From: Hyphomicrobiales bacterium
GTDB taxonomy: Bacteria > Pseudomonadota > Alphaproteobacteria > Rhizobiales > Rhizobiaceae
Assembly: GCA_900472625.1 (NCBI GenBank)
Contig: UCIT01000001.1
Location: 248,001-312,000, forward strand
Direction: 5' to 3'
DNA: 64,000 nt
In this document: one piece after another, positions 49,864 to 58,609 of the stretch
How the letters are laid out: every line of letters starts with the position of its first letter
Numbering within the stretch: position 1 is the stretch's first letter
The notes under the pieces: model-generated
The model's input: the letters and a program-made list of their open reading frames with translations, nothing else
Told to the model about the DNA's origin: nothing
The model's database searches: none
Position numbers and translations under genes: made by a program

Positions 49864-51024
49864 ATGACCAGCCGCTACGATGTCGCCGTGATTGGCCTGG
49901 GAGCGATGGGGAGTGCCGCAATCGCATTTCTTGCGGCGCGCGGTGTCAAGGCGATCGGCATCGACGCCTATTATCCCGCGCACGCGCTAGGTTCATCGCA
50001 TGGGGATAGCCGGCTCATCCGGCTCGGCTATTTCGAAGACCCGTCCTATGTGCCGCTGCTGAAACGTGCCTATCGCAACTGGCGCGCCTTGGAAGCGAGA
50101 TTGCGCGCCGACGTTCTGACGATCACCGGCGTCCTGCAGATCGGTGCGCCAGACAGCAAGATCGTCAGCGGCACGCGCGCCTCCTGCGAGACGCACGGAC
50201 TTGCCCACGAGGTGCTGGACCAGGATGAAACCGCACGACGGTTCCCGGCTTTTCAGCTTGGCAAGGAGGACATTGCCGTTCTCGATCCGCAAGGTGGCTA
50301 TCTTCGCCCGGAAGCCGCTGTGATGGGCTATCTGAAGCTTGCCGCTGAGGATGGTGCCGAACTCCATTTCGGCGAGCGGGTAACGGCCATCGATACCGAT
50401 GACACCGGCGTTACGGTGCGGTCGGCGAGTGGGCAGTACAGGGCGAAAAAGGTCATTGTCGCCACTGGTTCCTGGATCGCCGAACTCGTGCCGGAGCTAG
50501 CGGCGCACGCCGTTCCCATCCGCCAGGTTGTTGCCTGGTATCAACCGCGCGACGGTTTTGTCACCCAGCCCGGCCGCATGCCATGCTTCTTGCGCGACGA
50601 GGGCGAAGACGGGTCCTATTTCGGTTTTCCGGCGATCGGTATCGATGGCGTCAAGGTCGGCCGACATGCCCATTTCCGCGAGCCGATCGATCCCAATCAG
50701 CCGAACCCGGCGGTGAACACAACGGATACGGCGTTGCTTGACGACTTCATCGGCAGGCGCGTGCCGGCCGCTGCCGGCCTTCGTAGCAACGCGACGACCT
50801 GCCGCTATACGATGCTGCCGAGCGAAGACTTCCTGCTCGACTTTGCACCCGGCAATCCCAATGTCGTTGTCGCATCGCCATGCTCCGGCCATGGTTTCAA
50901 GTTTACCAGCGTCGTCGGCGAGATTCTGGCGGATCTGGCGCTCGACGGCGGCACGGAGCTGCCGATCGCCGCCTTCTCGTTCGCGGCCATGGATCGCTTT
51001 ATCGAGAGCCGAAAAGCGAGTTGA
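49864..51024 (+). CDS. FAD-dependent N-methyl-amino-acid oxidase (SolA/MSOX family)
   Basis: Flavoprotein of 386 residues beginning with the GxGxxG motif (VIGLGAMGSAA, 9-19). The GSSHGDSRLIRLGYFEDPSYV segment and C-terminal CSGHGFKFT match monomeric sarcosine oxidase and N-methyltryptophan oxidase. The Cys in TCRYTMLPSEDF (about 318) is in the position of the Cys that covalently attaches FAD. It starts one base after the lyase-like stop, so both are made from the same message. The reaction would be oxidative demethylation or deamination of a secondary or tertiary amine, yielding H2O2 and possibly formaldehyde. The substrate is unknown. Confidence 0.87.
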   Translation: MTSRYDVAVIGLGAMGSAAIAFLAARGVKAIGIDAYYPAHALGSSHGDSRLIRLGYFEDPSYVPLLKRAYRNWRALEARLRADVLTITGVLQIGAPDSKIVSGTRASCETHGLAHEVLDQDETARRFPAFQLGKEDIAVLDPQGGYLRPEAAVMGYLKLAAEDGAELHFGERVTAIDTDDTGVTVRSASGQYRAKKVIVATGSWIAELVPELAAHAVPIRQVVAWYQPRDGFVTQPGRMPCFLRDEGEDGSYFGFPAIGIDGVKVGRHAHFREPIDPNQPNPAVNTTDTALLDDFIGRRVPAAAGLRSNATTCRYTMLPSEDFLLDFAPGNPNVVVASPCSGHGFKFTSVVGEILADLALDGGTELPIAAFSFAAMDRFIESRKAS

Positions 51025-51195
51025 GATCGCGAAATGACCGGTTCGCGGGGCTGGCCGCGCCTTGGATTTGGCGGGATTGAGCGACAGAGATTGGATACGG
51101 TATCGTAAGCCTATCCGTCTATGGTGGATTGATATAGCAACGTAAGCTGCACAGCCGATGCAGGCGACGAATTTTTGGTAAAGGTGAAGCAGGCC

Positions 51196-51891
51196 ATGCC
51201 CCAGATGTCTGTGGGATCATTGAAGCGAAGCGCGGACATTCTGCTCAACGATGATCACGAACCGGTGCGAAAGCAGGTTTCTCCGGTGACGGGCTTAAAC
51301 CGTCCACGGGCACTGCAGGACATCCTCAACGTTGTCGGTGACATGCTGATGTCGCCGCAGGCACCTGCAATGGCCAGCTACGTTGCAGGCAAGGTTTATC
51401 AGAGATTGGAGCGGCGCGGGGCCGTACCCGATCTGCCTGGCAAGTCGGAGGCGTCCGAGCATCTCGATCTGGCGGTCGCAAATGTCGTGAAATCGCTGCC
51501 ACGGTTTGCCGATATGGGCGAACAACTTCTTGATCTGACGGCGCGGCTTCAATGGCGCGGCGGACGTGGCGGCCCCTACGCCAGCCTCAATTTCGAAAAA
51601 ACTCATGCTCACGCCGTGGTCGTCGGCCCGGGTGGGTTGGAAGAGCGCAGCGATGTTCGTCTCGGCTTGACGCTGATGGCGCCGTACAGCCGTTTTCCCG
51701 ATCACGTCCAGTATCACTCGCGGGTGTTCCTGCTGTTGTCCGACGGCGAGGTCAGCCTCGACGACAGCCACTGGTTTCAGGCGGCCGCAGGTGCGATCTT
51801 CTTCAATGAGGCCGGGTGCAAGTTCGCCATGCGCTGCACCGCCGCGCCGCTGCTCGCCGTATGGGCTCACGTCGAGGATGCCTCCCTCTAG
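51196..51891 (+). CDS. DMSP-lyase-like cupin protein
   Basis: Protein of about 231 residues. The C-terminal half is a cupin resembling the DddQ/DddL dimethylsulfoniopropionate lyase family: THAHAVVVGPGGLEERSDVRLGLTLMAPYSRFPDH, then VQYHSRVFLLLSDGEV and AAPLLAVWAHVED. At usual metal-ligand positions some residues are changed: the Glu of HxxE appears as Arg in YHSRVF, and the last-strand His is replaced by Cys/Lys (NEAGCKFAM). Metal binding may therefore be altered or lost. Start choice is uncertain; TTG 51175, ATG 51196 and ATG 51205 are in frame. It lies 171 bases after the flavoenzyme gene on the same strand and may belong to the same pathway. Confidence 0.6.
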   Translation: MPQMSVGSLKRSADILLNDDHEPVRKQVSPVTGLNRPRALQDILNVVGDMLMSPQAPAMASYVAGKVYQRLERRGAVPDLPGKSEASEHLDLAVANVVKSLPRFADMGEQLLDLTARLQWRGGRGGPYASLNFEKTHAHAVVVGPGGLEERSDVRLGLTLMAPYSRFPDHVQYHSRVFLLLSDGEVSLDDSHWFQAAAGAIFFNEAGCKFAMRCTAAPLLAVWAHVEDASL

Positions 51892-52054
51892 TATCACCGC
51901 AATGGCCTGGGAGCTGATTTGTCGCAATCTGCTGAAGCCAAGGATTGCCGACGGCTCTGGTCACGGGTTGGGCGCCGCGCTAAAGGGTAGCCAAAGGCAA
52001 TGATCGGGCTGCTCGCCGCATGGTCTTTGTTGTTGCGAGGCTCAGGAGAGACAC

Positions 52055-53068
52055 GTGTCCGCACAGAAATTACGGTTGGCAATCAACGGATTCGGTCGCA
52101 TCGGCCGCTCGCTTCTTCGCATTCTTCTGGCCGAGGAACGCAACATCGAACTGGTGCTGATTAACGACGTCGCCTCGCTCGAAAGCTGCGCCTATCTGTT
52201 TCAGTTCGACAGCGTTTTCGGCCCCTGGCGCGAAGAGGTTTCCGGTGCCGACCAGACGCTGCGGATCGGGCCGCGGGCGATCCGCTTCACCAATGTCGGC
52301 GATATCAGTCAACTGGACCTGCATGGTGTGGACGTGCTGCTTGAATGCACCGGCCAGCCTGTTACGCGTGCCTATGCCTCACGCGGCCTCGAAGCCGGTG
52401 CCAAGCGCGTGCTGATTTCCGGCCCTGCCGAAGCGGCCGACATGACGTTGATTCTGGGCGCCAACGAGGAGCGGTTCGATGGGCAGACCATCGTCTCGAA
52501 CGGTTCGTGCACGACGAATGCCTTGGCGCCATTGCTCAAGCTCGTCGACGAGGCATACGGCGTGATCGGTGGGCAGATGACGACAGTTCATTGCTATACC
52601 GGCAGCCAGCCGACGGTCGATCAGCCGCGCGATGACTTCGCACGAAGCCGGGCGGCGGCCCTGTCGATGGTCCCGACGAGCACAAGTGCACACAAGCTTC
52701 TCGGCAAAGTGCTGCCGCAACTGGCCGGCAAGATCGAAGCGCGGGCGATCCGCGTGCCGACGGCAAGCGTCTCGGCGATCGATCTCACGGTGGTGGTTCG
52801 CGATGTGCCCACACGCGACGAAGCAATCGCGTTCCTCAAGCGTACCAGCGAGATATCGCCGGTCCTCGGATGGACTGACAAGCCGCTGGTCTCGGTCGAT
52901 ATGCGGGCGCGGCCGGAATCACTGGTGGTTTCGGGCCCGGAAACCTCGGTGTCGCCAGGAGGGCTGTTGCGCGTGTTCGGCTGGTACGACAACGAGTGGG
53001 GGTTCGCCAACCGAATGCTGGATGTTGCCACCCTGATCTGCAACAGTTCAGCGGGCGATGCGCGTTGA
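52055..53068 (+). CDS. glyceraldehyde-3-phosphate dehydrogenase homologue (accessory)
   Basis: Dehydrogenase of 337 residues of the GAPDH fold: INGFGRIGRSLLR (NAD-binding), the active-site Cys152 in SNGSCTTNALAP (Gly instead of the usual Ala), the catalytic His region TVHCYTGSQPT, and the GWYDNEWGFANRM ending. GTG start with CAGGAGAG upstream. It lies in a catabolic gene set rather than among glycolytic genes, so it may oxidise another phosphorylated or unphosphorylated aldehyde (for example erythrose-4-phosphate). Its 3' end overlaps the convergent Lrp-type regulator by 21 bases. Confidence 0.82.
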   Translation: MSAQKLRLAINGFGRIGRSLLRILLAEERNIELVLINDVASLESCAYLFQFDSVFGPWREEVSGADQTLRIGPRAIRFTNVGDISQLDLHGVDVLLECTGQPVTRAYASRGLEAGAKRVLISGPAEAADMTLILGANEERFDGQTIVSNGSCTTNALAPLLKLVDEAYGVIGGQMTTVHCYTGSQPTVDQPRDDFARSRAAALSMVPTSTSAHKLLGKVLPQLAGKIEARAIRVPTASVSAIDLTVVVRDVPTRDEAIAFLKRTSEISPVLGWTDKPLVSVDMRARPESLVVSGPETSVSPGGLLRVFGWYDNEWGFANRMLDVATLICNSSAGDAR

Positions 53069-53479
53069 CAGGATGATCGATGACAGCGTCTTCTCGACGC
53101 CGTCGATCGAGCCGATGTTGTCGATTGTAGCATCGAGTTCGCTGATGGACCGGGCAGCGACGATGGCGATCATGTCGAAGCTGCCGCTGACGGAATAAAC
53201 CGACCTGACATGAGGGATTGCTTCCAGATCTTGGGTCACCCGTCCGAGCATTTTTGGTGCCAGTGTGATCAGCACATGCGCTCTGACTAGCGCATTCTCA
53301 TAAGCCTCCGAGAGCCGGACACCGTAACCAGTGATCACGCCGTCACGTTCCAGACGCTCGATTTTCGCCTGGACAGTCGTGCGCGACAGCCCGAGTTTAC
53401 GCGCCAGAAGGGCGGTCGGCATACGGGCGTTCTCGCTGAGAAGCGACAGAAGCTGCTGGTCCTTATCTGGTGGCGTCAT
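53048..53479 (-). CDS. Lrp/AsnC-family regulator
   Basis: Regulator of 143 residues. N-terminal helix-turn-helix (DKDQQLLSLLSENARMPTALLARKLGLSRTTVQAKIERLERDG) is followed by the RAM ligand-binding domain (YENALVRAHVLITLAP, SVSGSFDMIAIVAARS). It typically senses an amino acid. The ATG at 53479 has GGAG ten bases before; a GTG seven codons earlier is possible. It is divergent from the saccharopine-dehydrogenase-family gene and probably controls it. Confidence 0.88.
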   Translation of the reverse strand: MTPPDKDQQLLSLLSENARMPTALLARKLGLSRTTVQAKIERLERDGVITGYGVRLSEAYENALVRAHVLITLAPKMLGRVTQDLEAIPHVRSVYSVSGSFDMIAIVAARSISELDATIDNIGSIDGVEKTLSSIILSTRIAR

Positions 53480-53609
53480 TGTGACCAACTCCAGCGGCAC
53501 TATGCTTATTTGAGACCTTTATTTCTAGCAATCTCACGCTGGGAATCAACGTCATTCGCGCGAATAAATGGCGCATAGGAATTTAAGCAAAAGATATAAG
53601 GGGAATGGG

Positions 53610-54698
53610 ATGAGAGATGTCGTTGTCATCGGCGCGGGCAAGATCGGCTCCACGATCGCGAGCTTGCTGGCAGACTCGGGCGATTATCATGTCACCGTCG
53701 CCGACCGCAGCGACGAGCAGTTGCAGCAGATTGAGACAGGCGCTGCGATTGCCACGGCGCAGATCGATATTGCCGACGCAACGGCGCTGACCGCGCTGCT
53801 CTCTGGCAAATTCGCCGTGCTGAGCGCCGCCCCCTTCCACCTGACGATCGCCATTGCCGAAGCGGCGGCGAGTGCCGGTGTGCACTATCTCGACCTGACA
53901 GAGGACGTCGAATCCACCCGCCGCGTCAAGGCCATAGCCGAAACGGCGAAGACGGCCTTTATCCCGCAATGCGGGCTCGCACCAGGGTTCATCTCGATCG
54001 TTGCCAACGATCTGGCCAGCCGGTTCGACAGTCTGGACAGCGTGCGCATGCGCGTAGGCGCCTTGCCGCAATATCCTTCGAATGCGCTGAACTACAATCT
54101 GACCTGGAGCACCGACGGCGTCATCAACGAATATATCCAGCCCTGCGAAGCGATCGTCGACGGCCTGCTGATTGAGGTTCCCGCGCTCGAAGAGCGTGAG
54201 GAATTCTCTCTCGATGGCGTGACCTACGAGGCGTTCAACACGTCGGGCGGCCTTGGAACACTGTGCGAAACGCTACAGGGTAAGGTGCGGACGCTGAACT
54301 ACCGGACGATTCGCTATCCCGGCCATGCCGCCATCATGAAAGCCCTGCTCAACGATCTCGGCTTGCGTCATCGCCGCGAGGTGCTGAAGGACATCCTCGA
54401 AAATGCGCTGCCGTCGACGTTGCAGGATGTGGTGATCATCTTCGTGACCGTTTCCGGCCGAAGGAACGGCCGCCTTGTGCAGGAGACCTACGCGAACAAG
54501 ATCTACAGCGCCCGGATCGCTGGCCGGACGATGAGCGCCATCCAGATCACCACCGCGTCCAGCATCTGCGCCGTTCTGGATCTCCTATCTCTCGGCAACA
54601 TCCCGACCAGCGGCTTCGTCCGGCAGGAGGATATCAGCCTCGACCTGTTCCTGCAGAGCCGCTTCGGGCACTACTACGCAGAGAAGGTCTACGCGTAA
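53610..54698 (+). CDS. saccharopine dehydrogenase family / L-lysine 6-dehydrogenase-like
   Basis: Protein of 362 residues with an N-terminal Rossmann motif (VVVIGAGKIGSTIASLL, 3-19). HYLDLTEDVESTRRV near 95 and the QCGLAPGFISIVANDLA segment near 120 are typical of the saccharopine/lysine-dehydrogenase family. GGGGAATGGG precedes the ATG at 53610. Rhizobial relatives include L-lysine 6-dehydrogenase, which yields a cyclic imine from lysine. It is divergent from the Lrp-type gene, and its neighbours are a proline-racemase-superfamily gene and an imine reductase gene, all fitting the handling of cyclic amino acids. Confidence 0.8.
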   Translation: MRDVVVIGAGKIGSTIASLLADSGDYHVTVADRSDEQLQQIETGAAIATAQIDIADATALTALLSGKFAVLSAAPFHLTIAIAEAAASAGVHYLDLTEDVESTRRVKAIAETAKTAFIPQCGLAPGFISIVANDLASRFDSLDSVRMRVGALPQYPSNALNYNLTWSTDGVINEYIQPCEAIVDGLLIEVPALEEREEFSLDGVTYEAFNTSGGLGTLCETLQGKVRTLNYRTIRYPGHAAIMKALLNDLGLRHRREVLKDILENALPSTLQDVVIIFVTVSGRRNGRLVQETYANKIYSARIAGRTMSAIQITTASSICAVLDLLSLGNIPTSGFVRQEDISLDLFLQSRFGHYYAEKVYA

Positions 54699-54720
54699 CG
54701 AGTTCATCCGCCGGTCTGCT

Positions 54721-55755
54721 TCATCCGGCAATGCGTGGCCAGGTATCGGAAAGCCGATAACCGCCCGGCCAGGGGTCAGCGGGATCGAGCATGAGCTGAT
54801 GCGTTCCGGTGATCCACGCGCGCCCGGAAATCAGCGGATAGATCGCGTCGATACCGCCGACTGTCGTCGTCGCATCGATACTGCATCGGAATTCCGATCC
54901 GATGATCGAGCGGGCTATATAGGTTTCGCCGATCGCCATTTCGCCGCGCGCATGCAGCACCGCCATGCGCGCCGAGCAACCGGTCCCGGTTGGCGAGCGG
55001 TCGATCTTGCCCGGTTGAATGACGACTGCATTGGCACCTGTCAGCACGCCGTTGTCTCGCGCCAATGGTCCAGCAATCTGGCAGAAGGAAATATGATCCC
55101 AGCCGGCATTCTCGGGATGCGTGAAGCCCAGTTGCGCGTTGGCGGCGGCGGTGATCCGGATGCCGGCCTCGGCAATCTCCCGCGCTTCGTCCGGCTTCAC
55201 TTCGAAGCCGAGTGTCTGGGCATCGACGATGACGAAACTGTCACCGCCATAGGCGGCATCGACGATCAGCGTCCCAAGCCCTTCTACTTCCAGCGGAACG
55301 CTAAGCTTGTCGGCAAAGGAGGGGACATTGCGTACGGTGATCCGCTCCGCCTTGCCGTTGCGGCATTCGGCGGTCACATCGACAAGTCCACCCGGTGCCT
55401 CCAGCACCATCTTCGTCATCGGCTCAGTCATCGGGATGATGCCGCTGTCGAGCAGAACGGTAGAGACGCAGATGGAGTTCGAGCCGGACATCGGCGGCGT
55501 GTCGGCCGGCTCCATGATGATCCAGCCCATCTGCGCCCGCGGGTCTTTCGGTGGCACAAGAAGATTGACGTGGCGAAACACGCCACCGCGCGGTTCATTC
55601 AGCACGAAATTGCGCAGCGTCTCGTCTTTGGCGATAAAGCGGGACTGTTCCCATATGGTCTCGCCCGGAGGCGGCAGGACGCCGCCAACAATCACATCGC
55701 CAACTTCTCCCTCCGCATGACAGCTGACGACATGGATGACCTTTGATGTGCGCAT
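54721..55755 (-). CDS. proline-racemase superfamily protein with Ser/Thr active site
   Basis: Protein of 344 residues of the proline racemase/hydroxyproline-epimerase superfamily. Racemases use two Cys in MCGH and SPCGTG motifs. Here they are MSGS with Ser90, and SPTGTG with Thr256. Dehydratases of trans-3-hydroxy-L-proline usually have a Cys/Thr pair, so both sites changed to Ser/Thr is unusual. It should not be a racemase. Dehydration of a hydroxyproline to a pyrroline carboxylate is a reasonable guess because an LDH2-type imine reductase gene follows on the same strand upstream. Nearby Cys96 and Cys260 cannot obviously replace the missing residues. Confidence 0.8.
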   Translation of the reverse strand: MRTSKVIHVVSCHAEGEVGDVIVGGVLPPPGETIWEQSRFIAKDETLRNFVLNEPRGGVFRHVNLLVPPKDPRAQMGWIIMEPADTPPMSGSNSICVSTVLLDSGIIPMTEPMTKMVLEAPGGLVDVTAECRNGKAERITVRNVPSFADKLSVPLEVEGLGTLIVDAAYGGDSFVIVDAQTLGFEVKPDEAREIAEAGIRITAAANAQLGFTHPENAGWDHISFCQIAGPLARDNGVLTGANAVVIQPGKIDRSPTGTGCSARMAVLHARGEMAIGETYIARSIIGSEFRCSIDATTTVGGIDAIYPLISGRAWITGTHQLMLDPADPWPGGYRLSDTWPRIAG

Positions 55756-55777
55756 GGCGTTTCCTCGGTGGGCTCGG

Positions 55778-56797
55778 TCAGGCCTCGGCCATTGCTCGCA
55801 GCGTTTCATGGTTCTTGGCCGACAGCGGAATTCCATCCAGCGCGGCCTTGGCGCGGGTGAGATGACGCCGGTCGCCAGGCAAACGGTCCTGTCCGGCTTC
55901 GAGCACCAGATCGCAGATTTCGGAAACCCGATGCGCAAAGACGTTGTTGCCGCCGCGTTCTGGATCGATAACGACGAAGAACTGTCCGGTGAACGGCGTT
56001 TGCGCGCCTTTGTGCCCGCTCCAGTCGAATTCGCCGGAGAAGTAGCCGCCGGTCAGTGCAGCGCTGAGAATTTCCACCATCAGCGCGATCGAGTTGCCCT
56101 TGTGCCCGCCGAAGGGCAGCAGCGCGCCGCCGTCGAGGATGGCCTTCGGATCGTTCGTGGGCTGCCCGTCGCGATCGACGCCCATGCCGGTCTTCAACTC
56201 GTGTCCGGAGCGGGCTGCGATCTGCACGTCGCCATGGGCGATGGCGCTTGATGCTTGATCGAAGACGAAGGGGGCGGAGCCTTCGCGTGGCGAGGCAAAT
56301 GCGATCGGATTGGTACCGAAGACTGCCTTCCTGCCGCCGTGCGGCACGACGCAGGCCATGCTGTTGACGGCGGTCAGCGCGACCAGGCCTTCGTCGGCAA
56401 ACGGCTCGACATCCGGCCAAAGCGCGCTGAAATGGTGCGACCGACGAATGGCGAGAACCGCGACGCCGTTCTGCTTTACCTTTTCGATGAGCAACGGCCG
56501 AGCGGCAAAGAAAGCCGGTTGGGTGAAGCCCCCCTTGGCGTCGACGCGTACGAAAGCCGGTCCGACATCCTCGACCTCAGGCACCGCCTTGCCATCGACC
56601 CAGGCACTATTCAAGGACGAGACATAGCCGGGCATGCGGAATATGCCGTGGCTGAGTGAACCGTCGCGCTCACAGCCTGCGCAGTTTTCCGCGAGGATGG
56701 AGGCGTTGTGTTTGGAAACGCCGTTCCTGAGGAAGATGCGCTCAAGTAGCGCGACGAGATCCTCATAGGGGAAATAGGTATCTGCGGCGTCCGTCAT
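55778..56797 (-). CDS. LDH2/malate-dehydrogenase-like family oxidoreductase (probable cyclic imine reductase)
   Basis: Protein of 339 residues of the YlbC/YbiC (LDH2) family: [12 protein letters not shown] near 49, [17 protein letters not shown] near 120, [13 protein letters not shown] near 160 and [17 protein letters not shown] near 222. The family includes delta1-piperideine-2-carboxylate and delta1-pyrroline-2-carboxylate reductases (DpkA type), which reduce cyclic imines to pipecolate or proline with NADPH. The neighbouring superfamily dehydratase candidate would supply such an imine. The intergenic gap to that gene is only 22 bases, so they are co-transcribed. Confidence 0.85.
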   Translation of the reverse strand: MTDAADTYFPYEDLVALLERIFLRNGVSKHNASILAENCAGCERDGSLSHGIFRMPGYVSSLNSAWVDGKAVPEVEDVGPAFVRVDAKGGFTQPAFFAARPLLIEKVKQNGVAVLAIRRSHHFSALWPDVEPFADEGLVALTAVNSMACVVPHGGRKAVFGTNPIAFASPREGSAPFVFDQASSAIAHGDVQIAARSGHELKTGMGVDRDGQPTNDPKAILDGGALLPFGGHKGNSIALMVEILSAALTGGYFSGEFDWSGHKGAQTPFTGQFFVVIDPERGGNNVFAHRVSEICDLVLEAGQDRLPGDRRHLTRAKAALDGIPLSAKNHETLRAMAEA

Positions 56798-56961
56798 GTC
56801 ACTCTCCTGCCGTCCCGGTAGGGCGCTTGTTGTCCCACGGCAGACCGAAGATATCTAGAAGCGGCAGGCAATCAACCGGATTTCGACGACTGATTGCCAT
56901 TCCATTACCGATAAAACAGCGGTTCAGACTTGCAGCCTGAACCGCCTTGTGGTGACCGCCC

Positions 56962-58596
56962 TCAGATATCCTTCAGCAATGTGTCGGCGATGCGAACGCT
57001 GAGGGCTGCGCCGGTCAACGTTGGGTTCATGCACGAGGCCGATGGCATAACGCTGGTGCCGGCGATGAACATGTTCGGATGGTCATGAGTGCGGCAATCG
57101 CGGTCGACAACCGAATCCTTCGGGTCGTCGCCCATGCGGGTCGTGCCCATGACGTGCTGGCGGTTCTGCCATTTCACGTCGGTGGACAGGACTTCCGCAT
57201 CCAGCAGTTCAGCGATCTTGTTGAGATCCTGCAGGCCACGGTCGCGACCGGCATTCCAGTAGTCGGTGACGCTGTAGTAGAGAACCGGAACCGGGATGCC
57301 GAGCGCGTCGAACTTGGTCTTCGATGGCGTCACGCGGTTTTCAGCCAGCGGCAAAGGCTCGAAGTCGATCGCCCAGTTGAGCGAGCGAGCCGAATACTTG
57401 CGAATCTGCTCGTCGAGCTTGGAGCCGAGAATACCCTTCTTGATGAAACCTTCGGTCATCTGGGCGGTCGGCACGGTGTTGCGGACCTTGATCTTGTAAC
57501 TCGGATAGTCCTTGCGGAATTCCCCGTCGCGCTGGTTCAGATAGACCAGCAGTTCCGTCGGGCCTTCACCAGGCCACATGTCTTCCTTGGTCAGCATGTT
57601 CATGCTGATGCCGGTATGGTCCATCAGGTTGCGACCGACCTGATCCGACGAATTGGCAATGCCGTTCGGATATTTATCGGAGGTAGAGATCAACAGAAGC
57701 TTGGCCGATTCGATGCCGTAGGCGGCAAGGACGAAATACTTCGCCGTCAGCTTGTGCTCGGAATTATCAGGCTTCTTGTACCAGATCGCGGTAATCTTGC
57801 CGTCGTCGCCCGCCTCGACCTTGTAGACGGGCGAATTGTCCAGCAGCTTGGCGCCATGGCGTTCGGCTTCGTCGATATGCATCGAGCCGTCATACTTGGC
57901 GCCGATCGGACAGACCGGGTTGCAGTTGTTGTTGCCGGCGCAGACCGGACGATTTCCGTAGGGACGCGAGGCCCGACCGTGCGGCTCAAGGACTGGGTTG
58001 AAGCCCCCGACCGAGAGCTTTTCTGCCAGCGTATCGAACATGTAGCTGGACTTCAGCTGCTTCATCGGGAACGGCATCGTGCGGGGGGGCATCGGCCCGC
58101 CGCCCTGACCGCTCTCATCCTGCCCGTCCATGCCGGTGACGCCGAGTTCGAGTTCGGCCCTGTTGTAATAGGATTCGAGATCGTCATAGCTGATCGGCCA
58201 GTCGCGACCGCGACCGTAGAGCGATTGGATCTTGAAGTCGTTTGGGATCATGCGCCACAGTGCCGATCCGAAGTGCCAGGTGGTCCCGCCGACAACCCTC
58301 AGGTAGGAAGTGTTGTATTTCACCGGCCCCTCGTATTGCAGGTAGTCGCCGTAAGTCGAGGGCGCATGCGGCAGGCTGGGGAAGGGCGAGCCGGCGCCCT
58401 GCAGCTTGGCGTTGGCGAGCGAGAGCTTGACCGGGGCATTGCGGTATGTCTCGACGATCTCGCGCCGATTGACCCGCGGCCCTGCCTCCAGCACGATGAC
58501 CTTTTTGCCCGCCTTGGCGAGGTTGGCGGCGATGATGCCACCCATAACACCTGAACCGATGACGATCAGGTCCGCATCATATGCGTCGTTGGCCAT
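56962..58596 (-). CDS. GMC oxidoreductase, flavoprotein subunit of a membrane sugar/alcohol dehydrogenase
   Basis: Large FAD subunit of 544 residues. DLIVIGSGVMGGIIAANLA (9-27) binds FAD; CAGNNNCNPVCPIGAKYDGS contains a three-Cys cluster region characteristic of gluconate-2- and fructose-dehydrogenase large subunits; GTTRMGDDPKDSVVDRDCRTHDHPNMF and PSASCMNPTLTGAALSVRIAD are GMC C-terminal motifs with the catalytic His. It is the third gene of a small subunit / cytochrome c / flavoprotein operon in which the cytochrome gene is first. Electrons from a sugar, polyol or gluconate would pass to the cytochrome and then to ubiquinone or oxidase. Confidence 0.9.
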   Translation of the reverse strand: MANDAYDADLIVIGSGVMGGIIAANLAKAGKKVIVLEAGPRVNRREIVETYRNAPVKLSLANAKLQGAGSPFPSLPHAPSTYGDYLQYEGPVKYNTSYLRVVGGTTWHFGSALWRMIPNDFKIQSLYGRGRDWPISYDDLESYYNRAELELGVTGMDGQDESGQGGGPMPPRTMPFPMKQLKSSYMFDTLAEKLSVGGFNPVLEPHGRASRPYGNRPVCAGNNNCNPVCPIGAKYDGSMHIDEAERHGAKLLDNSPVYKVEAGDDGKITAIWYKKPDNSEHKLTAKYFVLAAYGIESAKLLLISTSDKYPNGIANSSDQVGRNLMDHTGISMNMLTKEDMWPGEGPTELLVYLNQRDGEFRKDYPSYKIKVRNTVPTAQMTEGFIKKGILGSKLDEQIRKYSARSLNWAIDFEPLPLAENRVTPSKTKFDALGIPVPVLYYSVTDYWNAGRDRGLQDLNKIAELLDAEVLSTDVKWQNRQHVMGTTRMGDDPKDSVVDRDCRTHDHPNMFIAGTSVMPSASCMNPTLTGAALSVRIADTLLKDI

Positions 58597-58609
58597 TGTC
58601 TTGTTCCTG

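Noticed and set aside
54721..55755. Calling this gene proline racemase or hydroxyproline epimerase
   Set aside because: Both catalytic Cys are replaced by Ser and Thr.
57079..58554. 491-residue open frame on the plus strand opposite the GMC gene
   Set aside because: Antisense shadow of GC-rich coding DNA: no RBS, no recognisable domain, and the opposite strand encodes a clear GMC oxidoreductase.
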